Shown: positions 51,171-60,388, counted from the first letter of the stretch. The stretch: 64,000 nt of DNA from Actinomycetospora termitidis (GCF_030286555.1 NZ_JASVWF010000001.1:806001-870000); one strand, 5' to 3'. Made by a program: numbers and translations. Notes: generated from the letters alone by a model not told the origin.

Positions 51171-52379
51171 GTGCCGCCCACCTACGACGTCGCCGCGCTG
51201 CGAGCGCGCTTCCCGGCTCTCGACGCGGGCTACGCGCACTTCGACGGGCCGGGCGGCTCGCAGGTGCCGGTCGAGGTCGCACGGGCGGTGGGAGAGACCC
51301 TGACCGCGCCGATCGCGAACCGCGGGACGTCCTACGCGGCCGCGCGGAACGCGGAGCTGGTCGTGCTCACCGCCCGGCAGGCGATGGCCGACCTGCTCGC
51401 CGCCGACCCGGGCGGCATCGTCTTCGGCCGCTCGATGACGGCGCTGACGATGGACCTCGCCCGCACGCTCGCCCGCGACTGGGGCCCGGGCGACGAGATC
51501 GTCGTGACCCGCCTGGACCACGACGCCAACATCCGGCCGTGGGTGCTCGCCGCCGAGCGGGCCGGCGCGACGGTCCGGTGGCTGGAGTTCGACCCCGACA
51601 CCACCGAGCTCGACGAGGTCGGCACGGTCCTGTCCGACCGCACGCGGATTGTCGCGGTCACCGGTGCGTCGAACCTCGTCGGCACCCGGCCGGACCTGCC
51701 CGCGATCGCCGAGCAGGTGCACGCCGCGGGCGCCCTGTTCGTCGTGGACGCGGTGCACCTCACCGCCCACGCCGCGATCGACGTCGCCGCCCTGGGCGCG
51801 GACGTGCTGCTGTGCTCGCCCTACAAGTTCCTCGGCCCGCACTGCGGCGTGCTCGCGGCCGATCCGGCGTTCCTGGAGATCCTGCGCCCGGACAAGCTCC
51901 TCCCGTCGACGGACGCCGTCCCCGAGCGCCTCGAACTCGGCACGCTGCCCTACGAGCTGCTCGCCGGGACCACGGCGGCCGTCGACGTGCTGGCCTCCCT
52001 CGGGCCGGAGCACGGCAGCCGTCGGGAGCGGCTCGTCGCCGGGATGGCGGCGGTCGAGGCGCACGAGGACCGACTGCGGGTCCGCATCGAGGAGGGTCTG
52101 GCGGCGCTGCCGGGCGTCGAGGTGCGCAGTCGCGCCGCGCACCGGACCCCGACGTTGCTGGTGCAGGTCCCGGGCGGCGAGGCGCGCGCCGCGGCGTTCC
52201 TCGCCGACCACGGCGTCTTCGCTCCGGCCGGGTCGTTCTACGCGCTCGAGGCGTCGCGCCGGCTGGGCCTCGGCGACGACGGGGCGCTGCGCATCGGCCT
52301 CGCGCCGTACTCGGACGACGACGACGTCGACCGGCTGCTGAACTCGTTGGGGGAGGCGTGCCGGACCGGATCCAGCTGA
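51171..52379 (+). CDS. Class V aminotransferase / cysteine-desulfurase-like protein
   Basis: A 402-aa PLP enzyme of the CsdA/SufS-like fold: YAHFDGPGGSQVP at the start, the cofactor aspartate in LFVVDAVHLTAH and the Schiff-base lysine in CSPYKFLGPHCGVL. It lacks the usual active-site cysteine context of SufS, so the reaction is uncertain. TAGCGT (51158-51163) overlaps a GTG at 51162, so initiation is placed at GTG 51171, 7 nt after the box. It overlaps the DUF4326 gene by 22 nt. Confidence 0.82.
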   Translation: MPPTYDVAALRARFPALDAGYAHFDGPGGSQVPVEVARAVGETLTAPIANRGTSYAAARNAELVVLTARQAMADLLAADPGGIVFGRSMTALTMDLARTLARDWGPGDEIVVTRLDHDANIRPWVLAAERAGATVRWLEFDPDTTELDEVGTVLSDRTRIVAVTGASNLVGTRPDLPAIAEQVHAAGALFVVDAVHLTAHAAIDVAALGADVLLCSPYKFLGPHCGVLAADPAFLEILRPDKLLPSTDAVPERLELGTLPYELLAGTTAAVDVLASLGPEHGSRRERLVAGMAAVEAHEDRLRVRIEEGLAALPGVEVRSRAAHRTPTLLVQVPGGEARAAAFLADHGVFAPAGSFYALEASRRLGLGDDGALRIGLAPYSDDDDVDRLLNSLGEACRTGSS

Positions 52380-52669
52380 GGCGTTCGAAGGGGTGGCGCA
52401 AGCCGGAGGGGACGATCACGGTCGCGCGTCCGTCGGCGTGGGGGAGCCCGTTCAAGCTCGGCGGGTCCGTCGAGGTGGGCGGCGAGCGGGTCACGCTCGA
52501 CCGCGACCTGATGATCGCGGTCTACCGGCGGTGGCTCGCCGAGCACCCGGAGCTCGTCGAGCAGGTACGCGAGGAACTCGCCGGGCACGACCTGGCCTGC
52601 TGGTGCGCCGCGGACGAGGCCTGTCACGCCGACGTCCTGCTCCGCGTCGCGGCGGGCGGGGACCCGTAG
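52358..52669 (+). CDS. DUF4326 protein
   Basis: A 103-aa protein matching the DUF4326 pattern: RIQLRRSKGWRKPEGTITVA, PSAWGSPFK, and a C-terminal cysteine/histidine set LACWCAADEACHADVLL that may bind metal. Also found in phages and near nucleotide-processing genes; function unknown. The GTG at 52358 directly follows GGGGGAGGC, inside the end of the aminotransferase gene. Confidence 0.82.
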   Translation: MPDRIQLRRSKGWRKPEGTITVARPSAWGSPFKLGGSVEVGGERVTLDRDLMIAVYRRWLAEHPELVEQVREELAGHDLACWCAADEACHADVLLRVAAGGDP

Positions 52670-52825
52670 CGGCACTGCGCGACCGGTCGGGCACCCGCCG
52701 TCACCAGCCGTCCGAATGGTCCTGTTCGTGCTGGTCAGGGGCTTGCGCGTTGACGTGGCGGTGACACGGGCGACACACGACCTTCCGAGAGTGGACGCGC
52801 CCCGCCCCGCCTCACGAGGAGCGCG

Positions 52826-54367
52826 ATGACCGCCACCGCCCCACCCGTCGCCCCTGCGGAGAGCCCCGGTCGGCTCGCCGACAACGCCCTGGGACTCCCG
52901 TCCGTCCTGTTCTGCATCGTCACCGGCGCCGCGCCGCTGACCGCCATGCTGTTCAACGTCCCGGTCGCGGTGAACGGCGGCGGGTGGGCGACCCCCGCGG
53001 CCTTCCTCATCGCCACGGTGTCGCTGACGATCTTCTCCGTCGGCTACATCGCCATGTCGCGGCGGGTGACGAGCGCCGGGGGCTTCTACACGTTCGTCAG
53101 CCGCGGTCTCGGGCGCGTGATCGGCCTGGGGGCGGGCCTGCTCATCGCGCTCTGCTACATGGTCTTCGTCGGCGCCGTGATCGGGGTGATGGGGTACTTC
53201 GCGGCCTCGACCGTCGAGACCTTCACCGGGGTGGCGATCCCCGCCTGGGTCTGGATGGCGGTCGGGCTCGCGATCATGAGCCTGCTCGCCTGGTTCCACA
53301 TCGAGCTCACGGCGAAGGTGCTCGGGGTCATGCTGGTCGCCGAGGTCCTCGCGCTGGCGGTCCTCTCGGTCGCGGTGTTCGTCCAGGGTGGCGCGGAGGG
53401 CTTCTCCGCGGCCCCGTTCAACCCGGCCGAGGTGTTCGGCAATCCCGGCGCGCTGCAGATCTTCGGGACGACCGCGGCCGGCATCGCGCTGTTCGCGGCG
53501 TTCTGGTCCTGGGTCGGCTTCGAGATGGCCCCGAACTACGCCGAGGAGTCCCGGGAGCCGCACCGGATCGCCTCGATCGCGACGTACGGCTCGGTGATCG
53601 GCCTCGGCGTCTTCTACATGATCGTCTCGTACGCCTTCGTCACCGGCTGGGGTCTGACCGGCTCCGTCCAGGCCGTGTCCGACCAGCTGAACGGCGTCGT
53701 CGCCTCGGCGTTCTACCCGCTCTCGGACCGCTTCGTCGGCGGCTGGCTGACGGTGGTCATCGAGATCCTGGCGGTCACCAGCTCGTTCGCGTGCGCGATG
53801 GCCTTCTTCAACACCGCGAACCGCTACCTGTTCGCGCTGGGCCGGGAGGGCGTCCTGCCCCGCGCCCTGGCCCGCACCTCGAAGCACCGCAGCCCGGCCG
53901 TCGCCTCGCTCACGACCACCGTCCTCGTCGCCCTCTACTGCCTCGGCTTCGTCCTCTACGACCCGTCCACCGAGGGCGCGCTGACCAAGCTCGGGACGTG
54001 GTCGCCCCTGCTCGGGGTGCTCGGCATCCTCGCCGTGCAGGCCCTGGTGTGCGTCGCGATCGTCCGCTACTTCCTGACGACGGGCCGGGACGGCTTCCGG
54101 GTCTGGAGCACCCTGGTGGCGCCGGTCCTGGGATGCGCCGCCATGGTGGGCGCCTGCTACCTGCTGGTCGACAACCGCGCCGAGCTCGCCGCCGCCGAGG
54201 GCGTCCCCTTCATCACCCTGCTGCCGTACGTGCCGCTGGTGATCTTCCTGGCCGGCGTGGTCACCGCCCTGGTCTTGCGTGCGAGGAAACCGGCCGTGTA
54301 CGCCGGACTCGGACATTTCTCCCTCACCGACCCCGAGCTCGACACCCCGCAGGAGGTCGTCGCATGA
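52826..54367 (+). CDS. APC-family amino acid/amine permease
   Basis: A 513-aa secondary transporter with 12 predicted helices of the LeuT fold; the helix-1 substrate loop is VTGAAPLTAMLFNVP. Overlap of its stop with the copper amine oxidase start (ATGA) indicates that it imports the amine substrate of that oxidase. The ATG at 52826 follows GAGGAGCG. Confidence 0.88.
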   Translation: MTATAPPVAPAESPGRLADNALGLPSVLFCIVTGAAPLTAMLFNVPVAVNGGGWATPAAFLIATVSLTIFSVGYIAMSRRVTSAGGFYTFVSRGLGRVIGLGAGLLIALCYMVFVGAVIGVMGYFAASTVETFTGVAIPAWVWMAVGLAIMSLLAWFHIELTAKVLGVMLVAEVLALAVLSVAVFVQGGAEGFSAAPFNPAEVFGNPGALQIFGTTAAGIALFAAFWSWVGFEMAPNYAEESREPHRIASIATYGSVIGLGVFYMIVSYAFVTGWGLTGSVQAVSDQLNGVVASAFYPLSDRFVGGWLTVVIEILAVTSSFACAMAFFNTANRYLFALGREGVLPRALARTSKHRSPAVASLTTTVLVALYCLGFVLYDPSTEGALTKLGTWSPLLGVLGILAVQALVCVAIVRYFLTTGRDGFRVWSTLVAPVLGCAAMVGACYLLVDNRAELAAAEGVPFITLLPYVPLVIFLAGVVTALVLRARKPAVYAGLGHFSLTDPELDTPQEVVA

Positions 54368-56340
54368 CCGCACTCGAGGAACCCCAGGTCGTCGTCGGGC
54401 ACCCGCTGGAGCCGTTGACGGCGGAGGAGGTGACCGCGGCGTCGACGATCCTCAAGGACGCCCGCGGGCTCGGCCCCTCCGCCCGATTCGTGTTCATCCA
54501 TCTGCACGAGCCGTCGAAGGCCGACCTGGCGTCGTGGGAGACGCAGCGGAGCGGAGCTCGACCCGGCGGGGCGTGGGAGCTGCCGCGCGAGGCCGAGCTC
54601 GTGCTCTACGAGCGCGCCGAGAAGACGCTCTACGAGGCCGTCGTCTCGCTCACCGAGGGCACCGTCCTCGCGTGGACCCCGCGACCCGGTGTGCAGGCCC
54701 CGGTCATGGCGGAGGAGTTCTTCGCGACCGAGGACATCGTCCGCGCCGACCCGCGCTGGCAGGAGGCGATGCGCCGACGCGGGATCACCGACTTCGACCT
54801 CGCGATGATCGACCCGTGGGCCTCGTCGTGGACCGGGCCCGAGGACGACCCGTCGGCTCGGCGCATCGTCCGGCCGCTCACGTGGATGCGGAGTGCCCCC
54901 GGCGAGCACGGCTACGCCCGCCCGGTCGACGGCCTGATCGTGACGGTCGACCTCGACCTGCGGGAGGTCGTCGAGGTGGAGGACCTCGGGATCGTCGACC
55001 TGCCCCCGCAGCCCGCCAACTACGAGCAGCCGTGGATCCACGACCCGGCGAACGTCCCGCGGGTGGAGACGATCCGCGACGACGTCAAGCCGATCGAGAT
55101 CACGCAGCCCGAGGGACCGTCGTTCACCGTCGACGGCCACGCCGTGAGCTGGCAGAAGTGGCACCTGCGCCTCGGGTTCACCCCGCGCGAGGGCCTGGTG
55201 CTCCACGACGTCTCCTACGACGACCGCGGGACCCGCCGCCCGGTCCTGCACCGCGCGTCGCTCGCCGAGATGTACGTGCCCTACGGCGACCCGGCGCCGA
55301 CCCACCGGTTCAAGAACGTCTTCGACCAGGGCGAGTACGGCGTCGGGTGGCTCGCCAACCCGCTGACGCTGGGCTGCGACTGCGTCGGGCACATCCGGTA
55401 CTTCGACGGGATCGTGAACGACCAGGACGGTGGCGCCGTCGTCATCCCGAACGCGATCTGCATGCACGAGGAGGACACCGGGATCGCGTGGAAGCACACG
55501 GACTTCCGCACCGAGAAGGTCGAGGTCCGCCGTCGGCGTCGGCTGGTCATCTCGTCGATCGTCACCGTCGGGAACTACGAGTACGGCTACTTCTGGTACC
55601 TCTACAACGACGGCATGATCGAGTACGAGGTCAAGCTCTCCGGCGTGATCTCCACGGGCGCCGTGCCGGTCGGCACCGTGCCCGAGCACGGCACGCTCGT
55701 CGCGCCGGGCCTGTACGGGCCGAACCACCAGCACTTCTTCTGCGTGCGCCTGGACATGACGGTCGACGGGCCCGCCAACACGGTCACCGAGATCGACTCC
55801 GTGCCCTCCCCGCCCGGTCCGGCGAACCCGCACGGGAACGCGTGGGTCACGACGAGGACGCCCATCACCTCCGAGGCCGTCGGGGCGCGGGACACCGCGC
55901 CGTCGAAGGCGCGCTTCTGGAAGATCGAGAGCGCCACGGAGACCGGCCCGACGGGTGCGCCCACCGCCTACGCGCTGATGCCCGGCTCGACGGTGCCCCC
56001 GATGTACTCGCCCGACGCCGTGTTCGCCCCGCGCTCCGGCTTCACCGAGCACACGGTGTGGGTCACCGCGCACGACCCGGCGCAGCGGTTCGCCGCGGGC
56101 GACTACCCGCTCCAGGCCCCGGTCGGTTCGGGACTGCCGCACTACCTCGACGGCGACCGTGCGCTGGAGGGCACGGACGTCGTGGTCTGGTACACGTTCG
56201 GCGCCCACCACGTGGTGCGGCCGGAGGACTGGCCGGTGATGCCGGTGTCCACGATCGGCTTCATGCTGCGGCCGACCGGGTTCTTCGACGGCAATCCGGC
56301 GCTCGATCTGCCGGCGACCGAGCCGACGGCGTGCCACTGA
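54364..56340 (+). CDS. Copper-containing primary amine oxidase (TPQ)
   Basis: A 658-aa enzyme oxidising primary amines to aldehydes with release of ammonia and hydrogen peroxide. The topaquinone precursor is Tyr405 in VGNYEYG; copper ligands are His455 and His457 (NHQHFF) and a histidine at 615-616 (GAHHVVRPEDWPVMP). The catalytic base is Asp321 in VFDQGEYGVG. All required residues are present. It has no signal peptide, so is cytosolic as in Arthrobacter. It forms an operon with the upstream permease, supporting use of amines as nitrogen or carbon source. Confidence 0.94.
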   Translation: MTALEEPQVVVGHPLEPLTAEEVTAASTILKDARGLGPSARFVFIHLHEPSKADLASWETQRSGARPGGAWELPREAELVLYERAEKTLYEAVVSLTEGTVLAWTPRPGVQAPVMAEEFFATEDIVRADPRWQEAMRRRGITDFDLAMIDPWASSWTGPEDDPSARRIVRPLTWMRSAPGEHGYARPVDGLIVTVDLDLREVVEVEDLGIVDLPPQPANYEQPWIHDPANVPRVETIRDDVKPIEITQPEGPSFTVDGHAVSWQKWHLRLGFTPREGLVLHDVSYDDRGTRRPVLHRASLAEMYVPYGDPAPTHRFKNVFDQGEYGVGWLANPLTLGCDCVGHIRYFDGIVNDQDGGAVVIPNAICMHEEDTGIAWKHTDFRTEKVEVRRRRRLVISSIVTVGNYEYGYFWYLYNDGMIEYEVKLSGVISTGAVPVGTVPEHGTLVAPGLYGPNHQHFFCVRLDMTVDGPANTVTEIDSVPSPPGPANPHGNAWVTTRTPITSEAVGARDTAPSKARFWKIESATETGPTGAPTAYALMPGSTVPPMYSPDAVFAPRSGFTEHTVWVTAHDPAQRFAAGDYPLQAPVGSGLPHYLDGDRALEGTDVVVWYTFGAHHVVRPEDWPVMPVSTIGFMLRPTGFFDGNPALDLPATEPTACH

Positions 56341-56359
56341 GGCCCCTCCCCACGTGATC

Positions 56360-56406
56360 GAGCGGCACTCTCGCTGCTTCTATGCGCGCGAGAGTGCCGT
56401 TCGCTC
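56360..56406. repeat. Dispersed palindromic repeat, family B, copy 2
   Basis: An inverted version of the unit at 8866-8916, with loop TGCTTCTATGCGC and right arm ending GTGCCGTTCGCTC. The left arm lacks four bases (AACG). It lies 20 bp after the amine oxidase stop and probably terminates the operon. Confidence 0.85.
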
Positions 56407-56444
56407 GTTCCGGGGGTCGTCCTTTCGGGCTACGGTGCCGCGCC

Positions 56445-57683
56445 ATGGGGGAGTGGTGCGGGCAGGCTCGCCGCGTGACGGGTGTGGCTGCCGTGGTTCT
56501 GGTGGGTGTGTTGCTGGCGGGCTGCGGGGGCGCGGCCCCGGCTCCGGCCGATGCTCCGGCCTCCGCTCCGAGCAGCGCCGATGCCCCTGCGGGGGCACTG
56601 CCGGCCGCCGTCACGCAGGTCCTCCCGACCGCGTACGAGCGGCTCACGGCGTCCGCCGACCGGCTCGACCCCGCGCAGGGCTACCCGCGCTCGGTCGACG
56701 CCGGGAAGGGCACCTGGACCACGAAGCCCGTCGACGACTGGACCTCCGGGTTCTTCCCGGGCCAGCTGTGGCTGGCCGGGCAACTGACGGGGGACCAGGC
56801 CTGGACGGCGCGGGCGCAGCGCTGGACCGCCCCGATCGGCGGGCAGGTCACGCGCACCGACACCCACGACCTCGGCTTCGTCGTCGGCGACAGCTTCGGC
56901 GCCCAGCAGCGGGCGACCGGGCAGGGCGCGCAGGAGGTCGTGACGGCGGCGCGGTCGCTCGCGACCCGTTACTCGCCGACGGTCAAGGCCATCAAGAGCT
57001 GGGACACCGACGGCGACGACGACAAGCGCGGGTCGTGGCGGTTCCCGGTCATCATCGACACCGTCATGAACCTGTCGTTGCTCGACCAGGCCGCGACGCT
57101 GCCCGGTGGTGACCCCAGCTGGCGGGACCTCGCGACCCAGCACGCCCGCACCGCGTCGACCACGAACATGCGGCCCGACGGGAGCATTGCGCACGTCGCC
57201 GTGTTCGACCCCGACACCGGTGCCTTCGTCAAGCGCGACACCTGGCAGGGCGCCGACCCCGACTCGACGTGGAGCCGCGGACAGGGCTGGGCGATCCACG
57301 GGTTCGCCGAGCAGGCCCGTGTGGCCGGCGACCCGGAGCTGCGCGCCGCCGCGGTGAAGGCCGCCGACTGGTGGCTCGCCCACACCGCCCCGGGCTCGCG
57401 GGTCCCGCCGTGGGACTTCTCGAAGCCGGGCGAGGAACGCGACACGAGCGCGGCCGCCGTCGCCGCCTCCGGGCTGCTGGACCTCGCGCAGCAGACCGGC
57501 GACGCGCGCTACCGGCAGGCCGCCGTCGAGACCCTGGAGGAGCTCGCGACGAAGGACGTCGCGCCCGGCGGCCCGGCCCTGCTCGCCCACGCCGTCGGCG
57601 GGAAGCCGCAGGACAGCGAGGTCGACGTGGGGATGGTCTACGCCGACTACTACTTCCTCGAGGCGGTCTCCCGCGCGTCGTAG
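56445..57683 (+). CDS. GH88 unsaturated glucuronyl hydrolase-like lipoprotein
   Basis: A 412-aa exported (alpha/alpha)6-barrel glycosidase. The signal peptide ends in LLAGC with Cys27 as lipidation site, then an Ala/Pro/Ser linker. GH88 features include DDWTSGFFPGQLWLAGQL, the THDLGFVVGDSFG segment and SRGQGWAIHGFAEQ. GH88 enzymes cleave unsaturated uronic acids released by polysaccharide lyases; the substrate here is open. TACGGT at 56431-56436 lies 8 nt before the ATG. Its 3' end overlaps the convergent HxlR gene by 34 nt. Confidence 0.83.
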   Translation: MGEWCGQARRVTGVAAVVLVGVLLAGCGGAAPAPADAPASAPSSADAPAGALPAAVTQVLPTAYERLTASADRLDPAQGYPRSVDAGKGTWTTKPVDDWTSGFFPGQLWLAGQLTGDQAWTARAQRWTAPIGGQVTRTDTHDLGFVVGDSFGAQQRATGQGAQEVVTAARSLATRYSPTVKAIKSWDTDGDDDKRGSWRFPVIIDTVMNLSLLDQAATLPGGDPSWRDLATQHARTASTTNMRPDGSIAHVAVFDPDTGAFVKRDTWQGADPDSTWSRGQGWAIHGFAEQARVAGDPELRAAAVKAADWWLAHTAPGSRVPPWDFSKPGEERDTSAAAVAASGLLDLAQQTGDARYRQAAVETLEELATKDVAPGGPALLAHAVGGKPQDSEVDVGMVYADYYFLEAVSRAS

Positions 57684-58021
57684 GTCGAGCGCGCGGACTC
57701 GACGTCGGCGATGTGGGTCTCGGCCCACTCCTCGAGCCGGCGCATCAGCCCGACGAGGTCGTGGCCGAGGTCGGTGAGCCCGTACTCCACCCGCGGCGGG
57801 ACCTCCGCGTACACCGTCCGGTGCACCAGGCCGTCGCGCTCCAGTCCGCGCAGCGTCTGCGTCAGCATCTTCGGCGTGATCCCGTGGATCCGGGCCGCGA
57901 TCCCGCTGTGCCGCAGCGTGCCGCCGGCGAGCGTGCTCACGACGAGGACGCTCCACCGGTCGCCGATGCGGTCCAGGACCTGACGACTGGGGCAGTCCGC
58001 CGCGTACAGATCGCCTCTCAC
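57650..58021 (-). CDS. HxlR-family transcriptional regulator
   Basis: A 123-aa winged-helix regulator: CPSRQVLDRIGDRWSVLVVS with the redox-candidate cysteine, recognition region HSGIAARIHGITPKMLTQTL, wing RVEYGLTDLG. GTG at 58021 is chosen because TTGACG (about 58052-58057, minus) and GATAGT (58028-58033, minus) form a promoter that places the mRNA start at the GTG. A TTG start at 58057 would sit inside the -35. It represses itself and the divergent NmrA-type gene, as YtfH/QorR do with their reductases (inference). Confidence 0.88.
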   Translation of the reverse strand: MRGDLYAADCPSRQVLDRIGDRWSVLVVSTLAGGTLRHSGIAARIHGITPKMLTQTLRGLERDGLVHRTVYAEVPPRVEYGLTDLGHDLVGLMRRLEEWAETHIADVESARSTYDARETASRK

Positions 58022-58042
58022 CTGGTCACTATCCACCAGGTG
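58019..58042. promoter_or_regulatory. HxlR operator
   Basis: A perfect 8-bp inverted repeat, CACCTGGT (58019-58026) and ACCAGGTG (58035-58042), with an 8-nt spacer that includes the -10 box GATAGT of the regulator gene. Binding there would block the regulator's own promoter. Confidence 0.7.
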
Positions 58043-58140
58043 CGTACGGCACGTCAAGGTGCTCGCTCTCCATCGGGAAGTTGATGACGGCAGGTGGGGT
58101 TGGTCCCGGTGATCGCCTCACCCTGGAGAAGGAGCACACC

Positions 58141-59007
58141 GTGTACGTCATCACCGGAGCCACCGGGGCGCTGGGCCGCCTCGCCGTCGAGACCCTGCTG
58201 GAGCGGGTGCCGGCCGAGCAGGTCCGCGCCACCGGGCGGCGGATCGGGTCCCTGGACGACCTGGCCGCGCGCGGCGTCGACGTGCGCCGCGCCGACTTCA
58301 CCGACCCGGCGTCGCTGCGCGCGGCGTTCGACGGCGCCACCCGGGTGCTCTTCGTGTCCGGCAGCGAGGTCGGGCAGCGGGTGCCGCAGCACCGCAACGT
58401 CGTCGAGGCACTCGCCGCGACGCCGACCCTCGAGCTCGTCGCCTACACGAGCATCCTGCACGCGCAGTCGTCCGACCTCGTCCTCGCCGGGGAGCACGCC
58501 GACACCGAGCGCCGCCTCGCCGACGCCGGTCTGCCGACCGTGCTGCTCCGCAACGGCTGGTACGTCGAGAACTTCCTGACGGCGGTCGGGGCCGACATCG
58601 AGCACGGCATGCTCGGCGCCTCCGGCGACGGCCGGTTCGACGCGGCGACGCGCGCGGACTACGCGGCGGCCGCGGTGGCGGCGCTGACCGGCGCGGCGTC
58701 GGCCGGCGACGTCCTGGAGCTCGGCGGCCCGGGCTTCACCCGCGCCGAGCTCGCCGCCGAGATCGGGCGGGCGGCCGGACGCGAGGTCACCTACACCGAT
58801 CTGCCCGAGGCGGAGTTCACCGCCGCACTCGTCCGGGCCGGCCTCCCCGAGGCGTTCGCGGCGGTGCTCGCCGACAGCGACCGCGGCGCGGCGCAGGGCC
58901 TGCTCGCCGCCCCGGGCGACGACCTCGCCCGCCTGCTGGGCCGTCCGGCCCAGTCGTGGACCCAGGTGGTCGATGAGGCGGTCCGAGCGGTGCTCGTCAC
59001 CCCCTGA
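58141..59007 (+). CDS. NmrA-like NAD(P)H:quinone oxidoreductase (QorB-like)
   Basis: A 288-aa atypical short-chain reductase with an N-terminal dinucleotide motif, VITGATGALGR, followed by NGWYVENF substrate-side residues and a helical C-terminus. Homologues (QorB/YtfG) reduce quinones and are paired with a divergent HxlR redox sensor, exactly as here. The GTG at 58141 has GGAGAAGGAG 6 nt upstream. Confidence 0.87.
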   Translation: MYVITGATGALGRLAVETLLERVPAEQVRATGRRIGSLDDLAARGVDVRRADFTDPASLRAAFDGATRVLFVSGSEVGQRVPQHRNVVEALAATPTLELVAYTSILHAQSSDLVLAGEHADTERRLADAGLPTVLLRNGWYVENFLTAVGADIEHGMLGASGDGRFDAATRADYAAAAVAALTGAASAGDVLELGGPGFTRAELAAEIGRAAGREVTYTDLPEAEFTAALVRAGLPEAFAAVLADSDRGAAQGLLAAPGDDLARLLGRPAQSWTQVVDEAVRAVLVTP

Positions 59008-59059
59008 GCCGGCCTGTTCGTCCGTCCGTGGGACGGGACGCGGCGGTACTGTTCGTCCC

Positions 59060-60010
59060 GTGTCCGCCGCGCCCGGTCCGTCCCCCGACGCCCCGGCGTT
59101 CCGCAGTGTGCTGCTCGTCTACAACCCGAACAGCACGGGCGGGGGCGAGGGCAAGGCCCACACGCTCGCGCGGGAGCTGCGCGAACGGGCCCCGGAGCTC
59201 GACGTCGAGCTGGTGCCCACCGAGTACGCGGGCCACGCGCGGCGCATCGCGGAGAGCGCGGCGCGCACGTACAAGCCGCTGGTCGTCTCGGTGTCCGGCG
59301 ATGGCGGCTACAACGAGGTCGTCGACGGGGCGATGGCGGGCGGCGACGGGCACCGCACCGGCACCGTCGTCGCGGTGACGTCGGCGGGCAACGCGAACGA
59401 CCACCGCCGCGTGACCCGGCGTCGTCCCCTGGCGGAGGCGATCGCGGACGGCAAGGTCGACCACCTCGACGTCCTGCGCCTGACGATCGGCCGGAACACC
59501 CCGCGCTACGCGCACTCCTACATCGGCCTGGGCATCACACCGGTCGTCGCCCTCGCCCTCGAGCGCGGGGGCAAGGGGTCGTTGCGGGAGCTCGTGACGA
59601 CGTTCCGCGAGTTCCTCCACTTCAGCCCGTTCGAGATCGAGCTCGAGGCGTTCGAGGGCGAGTCCCGCGATGGCGTCGGGGTGGGCGAGTACCTGGGCCC
59701 GCACCGCTACGACAGCCTGATCGTCGCGAACCTGTCGGAGATGGCGAAGTACGCACGGCTCTCCGAGGGCGACCCGGCCGACGGTCGCTTCGAGATCGTG
59801 TCCATCCCGCACCGCGGCCGGGTGCGCCTGCTGTTCACCGGGCTGCGCGCCGCGTGGAAGGGCCTCGGCTGGCAGCCGAGCGCCCGGCACCTGCGCTTCC
59901 GCACCTTCGGGGAGCTCCCGCTGCAGCTCGACGGCGAGGTGATCATGCTGCCGGGCGACACCTCGGTGGCGGTCGAGCTGGTGCCCGGCGCCCTCGCGAC
60001 CGTCCGGTGA
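59060..60010 (+). CDS. Diacylglycerol/sphingosine kinase-family protein
   Basis: A 316-aa lipid kinase of the DagK/YegS fold: VLLVYNPNSTGGGEGKAHTL, the nucleotide-binding SVSGDGGYNEVVDGAM, and the SAGNANDHRR segment in place of the usual GTxNDFAR. Phosphorylates a membrane lipid; substrate unknown. GTG at 59060 lies 8 nt after TACTGT (59046-59051), leaderless. Its stop overlaps the TraR-like start (GTGA). Confidence 0.83.
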   Translation: MSAAPGPSPDAPAFRSVLLVYNPNSTGGGEGKAHTLARELRERAPELDVELVPTEYAGHARRIAESAARTYKPLVVSVSGDGGYNEVVDGAMAGGDGHRTGTVVAVTSAGNANDHRRVTRRRPLAEAIADGKVDHLDVLRLTIGRNTPRYAHSYIGLGITPVVALALERGGKGSLRELVTTFREFLHFSPFEIELEAFEGESRDGVGVGEYLGPHRYDSLIVANLSEMAKYARLSEGDPADGRFEIVSIPHRGRVRLLFTGLRAAWKGLGWQPSARHLRFRTFGELPLQLDGEVIMLPGDTSVAVELVPGALATVR

Positions 60011-60336
60011 GCGCCGCCGACGACCTCGCCGCCGCCCGCGAGGAGACCGGGGCGCGGATCACGGCGCTCCAGGCGCAGGTCGCGGGCATCGTCGAGACCG
60101 CCTCGGCCAGCTCCGGCGACGACGAGCACGACCCCGAGGGCCAGACGATCGCCTACGAGCGCGCCCAGGCGCAGGCCCTCCTCGACCGTGCCCGCGCCGA
60201 CCTGGTCGAGATCGACGCTGCACTGGCCCGTCTGGACGCCGGCACCTACGGGATCTGCGAGGTCTGCGGCCGCGACATCCCCGGAGAACGCCTGGAGGCC
60301 CGCCCGGCCGCGCGGCGGTGCGTGCGGCACGCGTAG
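60007..60336 (+). CDS. DksA/TraR-type zinc-finger protein
   Basis: A 109-aa protein with an N-terminal coiled coil (residues 1-75) and a TraR/DksA C-terminal zinc finger, GTYGICEVCGRDIPGERLEA, ending ARRCVRHA (CxxC...CxxH). In actinobacteria such short proteins may modulate RNA polymerase. Start GTG at 60007 is translationally coupled to the lipid kinase. A family A repeat follows 12 nt after the stop. Confidence 0.87.
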   Translation: MSAADDLAAAREETGARITALQAQVAGIVETASASSGDDEHDPEGQTIAYERAQAQALLDRARADLVEIDAALARLDAGTYGICEVCGRDIPGERLEARPAARRCVRHA

Positions 60337-60348
60337 CCCCTCCTGTGC

Positions 60349-60388
60349 GTCAGCAGTGCGGCCATGCTGACACTCGACGTCACATTCG
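60349..60388 (+). repeat. Dispersed palindromic repeat, family A, copy 3
   Basis: A 40-bp unit lying between the convergent TraR-like and GIY-YIG-like genes. Together with the inverted copy 4 (60944-60983), it flanks the GIY-YIG-like gene. Copies 3 and 4 share the GTCAGCAG and GACACT variants not found in copies 1 and 2, so they are more closely related to each other. Confidence 0.88.

Noticed and set aside
58022..58057. TTG start 36 nt upstream for the HxlR regulator
   Set aside because: That TTG is the -35 hexamer TTGACG, 17-18 bp from GATAGT; the GTG at 58021 fits a leaderless start.
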